A stretch of DNA of 8,192 nucleotides, from the NCBI GenBank assembly GCA_027450125.1, contig DAIDKG010000540.1, positions 1 through 8,192 on the forward strand, written 5' to 3'. This document shows, piece after piece, positions 5,855-8,192 of the stretch. The translations under genes and the position numbers were made by a program. A model generated the notes under the pieces. That model had not been told where the DNA came from. It worked only from the letters and a program-made list of their open reading frames with translations, and searched no databases. The stretch's first letter is position 1; every line of letters starts with the position of its first letter. The DNA is from Bordetella sp. GTDB lineage: Bacteria > Pseudomonadota > Gammaproteobacteria > Burkholderiales > Burkholderiaceae_B.

Positions 5855-7492
5855 ATGCAAAATTCCCCCGCCCTGCCCGAGCGCAATCCTGACCGGGTTC
5901 CTGACCGCATCCCTGACAGGGTCCCTGTCCTCATTGCCGGCGGGGGTCCGGTCGGCCTGGCCCTGGCAGCGCTTCTGGCCGAGCAGGACGTCGCCAGCCT
6001 CACCGTCGAGGCCGACGATGGCTACTGCACCGGCAGCCGCGCCATCTGCATGTCGCGCCGCTCGCAGGAGATCCTGGGCTGGGTGGGCGCCGACAAGCCC
6101 CTGGTCGAGAAAGGCCTGTCGTGGACCGGCGGGCGCAGCTACTTTCGCCACGAGCAGGTGCTGCACTTCGAGATGCCCAGCGACCCGCTGCAGCGCTACG
6201 CGCCCATGGTCAACATCCAGCAGTTCTATGTCGAGGAATACGCGCACCGGGCCATGCAGCGCCACGGCGGCAGGGCCGGCATCGCCTGGTCCAGCCGCGT
6301 GAGCGGCATCAAGGACCTGGGCGACGGCGTCGAGGTCGCCATCGAGACCGCGCAAGGGCAGCGCATCGTGCGCGCCGACTGGGTGGTGGCCTGCGACGGC
6401 GGCCGCAGCACCGTGCGCGAACTGCTCGGACTGCATTTGCGCGGCATGCAATACGAGGGCCGCTACGTGATCGTCGACATCGAGCAGGAGACGCAGCGCC
6501 CGGTCGAGCGCCTGGCCTGGTTCGATCCGCCGTCCAACCCCGGCTCGACCATTCTCATGCACCGCCAGCCGGACAAGGTCTGGCGCATCGACTACCAGAT
6601 CGGCGACGACGAGGACGCCGGCGAGGCCGTCAAGCCCGAGAACGTGCTGCCGCGGGTGCAGAGCCACCTGGACATGATCGGCGAGACGGCGCCCTGGAAA
6701 CCGCTCTGGATCTCGCTCTACAACGCCAAGTGCCTGACGCTGGACAGCTATCGCCACGGCCGCGTGCTGTTCGCCGGCGACGCAGGCCATCTGGTGCCCA
6801 TCTTCGGCGTGCGCGGCTTGAATTCGGGCCTGGACGACGCCGGCAACCTGGCCTGGAAGCTGGCCTGGGTGCTGCGCGGCGCGGCGCCCGAGAGCCTGCT
6901 CGACACCTACAGCCAGGAACGCGTCCATGCTACGCGCCAGAACATCGAATACGGTGCCAAGAGCACCGAGTTCATGGCGCCGCCGGACTACGGCTTTCGC
7001 CTGCTGCGCGATGCCGTGCTGCGCCTGGCGCGCGTCGACGCCGGCGTGAGCGGACTCATCAACCCGCGCCAGTCCGCGCCCATCGCGTATGCGGACTCGC
7101 CGCTGAACCAGCCGGACGCGGCACCATCGGCCGGCAGCGCCGCCGCGCCCGGCCAGCCGGCGCCCGAGGCGCTGCTCGAACTGGACGGCGAGCCGGTTCA
7201 CCTGACCCGCCTGTTCGGCCGCGGCTTCGTGGCGCTGGCCTGCGGCAAGCCGCCCGGGCTGGATGCGTTGCAGGCCCTGCAGGAACGCACACGCGGCGCG
7301 GACGCGCCATTCGAGCTGGTGCTCGCGGGGGAGGGCGGCTACGCCGACCCGCACGGACAACTGCGCAAGCACTACGGCGCGCAACCCGGCATCGTGTATT
7401 TGATCCGCCCCGACGGCTACGTCATGGGCCGCTGGACCGGCGCCGCGGCCGCAGCCAGCGCGCTCGCCGCGGCCGCCCCCTTCTACGACTGA
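5855..7492 (+). CDS. FAD-dependent monooxygenase, aromatic hydroxylase (MhpA/PHBH) superfamily
   Basis: A 545-aa flavoprotein of the class that uses NAD(P)H and O2 to hydroxylate aromatic or similar substrates. VLIAGGGPVGLALA at residues 25-38 is the Rossmann GxGxxG for FAD, CDGGRSTVRELL has the DG motif at 181-182, and LFAGDAGHLVPIFGVRG has the GD motif at 308-309. An Ala/Pro-rich linker near 420-435 leads to a C-terminal thioredoxin-like domain ending in a PGIVYLIRPDGYV segment typical of phenol-hydroxylase relatives. Length and order resemble MhpA-type 3-(3-hydroxyphenyl)propionate hydroxylases, but substrate cannot be assigned. ATG 5855 is chosen because GGAGA lies at 5841-5845 and the flavin fold begins soon after; a GTG at 5729 would add 42 unmatched residues and precede the promoter. 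An unusual PDR[VI] tetrapeptide repeat fills residues 12-24. It is followed 20 bp later by a DUF2783-like gene. Confidence 0.9.
   Translation: MQNSPALPERNPDRVPDRIPDRVPVLIAGGGPVGLALAALLAEQDVASLTVEADDGYCTGSRAICMSRRSQEILGWVGADKPLVEKGLSWTGGRSYFRHEQVLHFEMPSDPLQRYAPMVNIQQFYVEEYAHRAMQRHGGRAGIAWSSRVSGIKDLGDGVEVAIETAQGQRIVRADWVVACDGGRSTVRELLGLHLRGMQYEGRYVIVDIEQETQRPVERLAWFDPPSNPGSTILMHRQPDKVWRIDYQIGDDEDAGEAVKPENVLPRVQSHLDMIGETAPWKPLWISLYNAKCLTLDSYRHGRVLFAGDAGHLVPIFGVRGLNSGLDDAGNLAWKLAWVLRGAAPESLLDTYSQERVHATRQNIEYGAKSTEFMAPPDYGFRLLRDAVLRLARVDAGVSGLINPRQSAPIAYADSPLNQPDAAPSAGSAAAPGQPAPEALLELDGEPVHLTRLFGRGFVALACGKPPGLDALQALQERTRGADAPFELVLAGEGGYADPHGQLRKHYGAQPGIVYLIRPDGYVMGRWTGAAAAASALAAAAPFYD
5888..5935 (+). 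repeat. Imperfect 12-bp tandem repeat, four units, inside the monooxygenase 5' end
   Basis: Units start CCTGACCGGGTT (5888), CCTGACCGCATC (5900), CCTGACAGGGTC (5912) and a degraded CCTGTCCTCATT (5924). They encode successive P-D-R-V, P-D-R-I and P-D-R-V, then P-V-L-I, which merges into the flavin-binding strand. Twelve bases keep the frame, so slippage would change the length of an N-terminal extension without breaking the gene. Confidence 0.7.
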
Positions 7493-7512
7493 CCGAGCAA
7501 GGACCGCCCGCC

Positions 7513-7692
7513 ATGACCGGCAACGAACTGGACACCGCCTATACCGCCCTGGCCCATGCCCTGACGCGCGTGGGCCAGGAAAAATCGCCCCTGTTCCTTT
7601 CCATGCTGTGCCTGTCGCTGATGAGCCGCAGCCCGGACCTGGGCCAGGTGCTGGCGCTGATCGAACAGGCCCAAGCGCAGCATTCGGCTTAA
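7513..7692 (+). CDS. Small DUF2783-like protein partnered with the FAD monooxygenase
   Basis: A 59-aa, mostly helical, Leu/Ala-rich protein (MTGNELDTAYTALAHAL... ending in IEQAQAQHSA). There is no signal peptide, no clear membrane helix and no metal-binding motif; cysteine is present only at residue 37. AAGGA precedes ATG 7513 by about 9 nt, and the gene starts 20 bp after the monooxygenase stop, so the two should be co-transcribed. Length, the pattern of two helices and location agree with what I recall of DUF2783, short proteins often encoded directly after FAD-dependent oxidoreductases in proteobacteria. Its function is unknown; a stabilising or regulatory partner of the flavoprotein is an inference from linkage. 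The family call is from memory and would need a profile search. Confidence 0.72.
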   Translation: MTGNELDTAYTALAHALTRVGQEKSPLFLSMLCLSLMSRSPDLGQVLALIEQAQAQHSA

Positions 7693-7724
7693 CCCTCGGA
7701 TGCCCCGAAAAGCTGCCGTACGGC

Positions 7725-7747
7725 GCGCAAGCCGGCTATGCTTGCGC
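7725..7747 (+). repeat. Inverted repeat after the DUF2783 gene (weak terminator or operator)
   Basis: GCGCAAGC (7725-7732) and GCTTGCGC (7740-7747), perfect 8-bp arms with a 7-nt loop. No T-run follows at once, so it is a poor intrinsic terminator. Its right arm overlaps a possible -35 (TTGCGC at 7742-7747) for the next gene, so an operator role is equally likely. A second small palindrome, GCCGTACGGC, lies at 7715-7724 directly before it. Confidence 0.4.
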
Positions 7748-7769
7748 ACACAAGCAATACTCTTATCTT
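7742..7769 (+). promoter_or_regulatory. Possible promoter of the Bug-family gene
   Basis: TTGCGC (7742-7747) and TATCTT (7764-7769) with 16-bp spacing in an AT-richer stretch. Start would be near 7776, leaving a leader of under 30 nt. Both boxes are imperfect. Read-through from the monooxygenase unit is also possible. Confidence 0.3.
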
Positions 7770-7777
7770 GTTAACAA
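7768..7777. repeat. Palindrome TTGTTAACAA at the presumed start of the Bug transcript
   Basis: A perfect 10-bp palindrome overlapping the end of the possible -10 box, about 26 bp before ATG 7804. Its position suits an operator. It is AT-rich and short, so chance is possible, and I do not recognise a regulator for it. Confidence 0.25.
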
Positions 7778-7803
7778 TTACGACGCCTCGGAGACAAACG
7801 ATT

Positions 7804-8192
7804 ATGCGTACCATCATTCGCGCAGCCGCTGCGCTCATGCTGGCAGCCGGCCTCGCGCCGGCCCATGCCGCCAGCGATTTCCCCACGGAACACCCCATCG
7901 ACTGGATCGTGCCCTATCCCGCCGGCGGCGGCACCGACATCGTGGCGCGCACCCTGCAGGTAGGCATGTCCAAGATCCTGGACCAGAACATCGTCATCGA
8001 GAACAAGCCGGGCGCGGCCACCGCCATCGGCGCCGAATTCGTCGCGCACGCCAGGCCCGACGGCTACACCATCCTGTCGGGCGACACCGCCACGCTGGCG
8101 GCCAACCCGCCGCTCTATCCGCACCTGGGCTACGACCCGCAGCGCGATTTCACCCCCATCGGCATGATGGCGCGCTTCAACCTGATCCTGGT
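7804..8192 (+). CDS. Bug-family tripartite tricarboxylate transporter substrate-binding protein (5' part, cut by right edge)
   Basis: The first 129 complete codons of a periplasmic solute receptor usually about 320 aa long. A Sec signal peptide is clear: MRTIIR, a hydrophobic Ala/Leu core, and a likely cut after AHA at residue 22. The mature start DFPTEHPIDWIVPYPAGGGTDIVAR carries the Bug hallmark of aromatic/Pro, GGGTD and VAR. Further typical features are NKPGAATAIGAEFVA, RPDGYTIL and NPPLYPHLGYDPQRDF. These receptors bind carboxylates, amino acids or aromatic acids; most in Burkholderiales are orphans without an adjacent TctAB permease. GGAGA at 7790-7794 precedes ATG 7804. The neighbouring monooxygenase hints at an aromatic carboxylate ligand, but this is only an inference. 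Confidence 0.93.
   Translation, partial: MRTIIRAAAALMLAAGLAPAHAASDFPTEHPIDWIVPYPAGGGTDIVARTLQVGMSKILDQNIVIENKPGAATAIGAEFVAHARPDGYTILSGDTATLAANPPLYPHLGYDPQRDFTPIGMMARFNLIL

Noticed and set aside
5165..7384. Long minus-strand open frame (739 codons) opposite the thioesterase and monooxygenase
   Set aside because: It spans two well-supported plus-strand genes and their promoter region, and its product is His/Ala/Gly/Arg-rich as expected for antisense GC-rich sequence.

Overview
The window looks like chromosomal DNA of a GC-rich betaproteobacterium, most likely Burkholderiales/Alcaligenaceae (Bordetella or a close relative). This rests on the strong G/C bias at third codon positions, the Bug-type (tripartite tricarboxylate receptor) periplasmic binding protein, and the arrangement of the formate dehydrogenase genes. 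The genus is an inference and no database search was run.

Left half, minus strand (about 1-4968): a respiratory formate dehydrogenase operon, read right to left. The order is fdnG (catalytic molybdo-selenoprotein, Tat-exported), fdxH (16-Cys ferredoxin-like electron-transfer subunit with a C-terminal anchor), fdnI (four-helix cytochrome b subunit) and fdhE (formation/assembly factor, cut by the left edge). The catalytic gene spans an in-frame TGA at 4378-4380 that is almost certainly selenocysteine (Sec197). A bacterial SECIS hairpin lies at the same 11-nt distance from the TGA, with the same bulged U and GGU loop, as I recall for E. coli fdhF. A plain ORF caller would split this gene in two. 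The genes are tightly coupled: the fdnG stop lies inside the fdxH Shine-Dalgarno, and fdxH and fdnI overlap by ATGA. The exception is a 107-nt gap before fdhE, which holds a 12-bp hairpin followed by five U's and then directly by the fdhE Shine-Dalgarno, looking like an attenuator or partial terminator. Together the three subunits would oxidise formate in the periplasm and pass electrons through Fe-S clusters and two hemes b to quinone.

Centre (4969-5200): a 232-bp divergent intergenic region with a likely fdnG promoter on the minus strand and a possible promoter for an acyl-CoA thioesterase on the plus strand.

Right half, plus strand (5201-8192): a hot-dog acyl-CoA thioesterase (ACOT7/YciA-like). 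Next comes a separate unit with its own well-formed sigma-70 promoter overlapping a 14-bp palindrome: an FAD-dependent aromatic-hydroxylase-type monooxygenase (MhpA/PHBH superfamily) followed 20 bp later by a 59-aa protein resembling DUF2783. After a 111-bp spacer rich in inverted repeats comes a Bug-family solute receptor, cut by the right edge. The last three suggest uptake and oxidation of an unknown, perhaps aromatic, carboxylate.

I see no tRNA, rRNA, CRISPR, insertion sequence or prophage. The best second-look items are the Sec/SECIS gene, the hairpin before fdhE, the related TTGCG inverted repeats at the monooxygenase and Bug promoters, and a 12-bp tandem repeat in the monooxygenase N-terminus.
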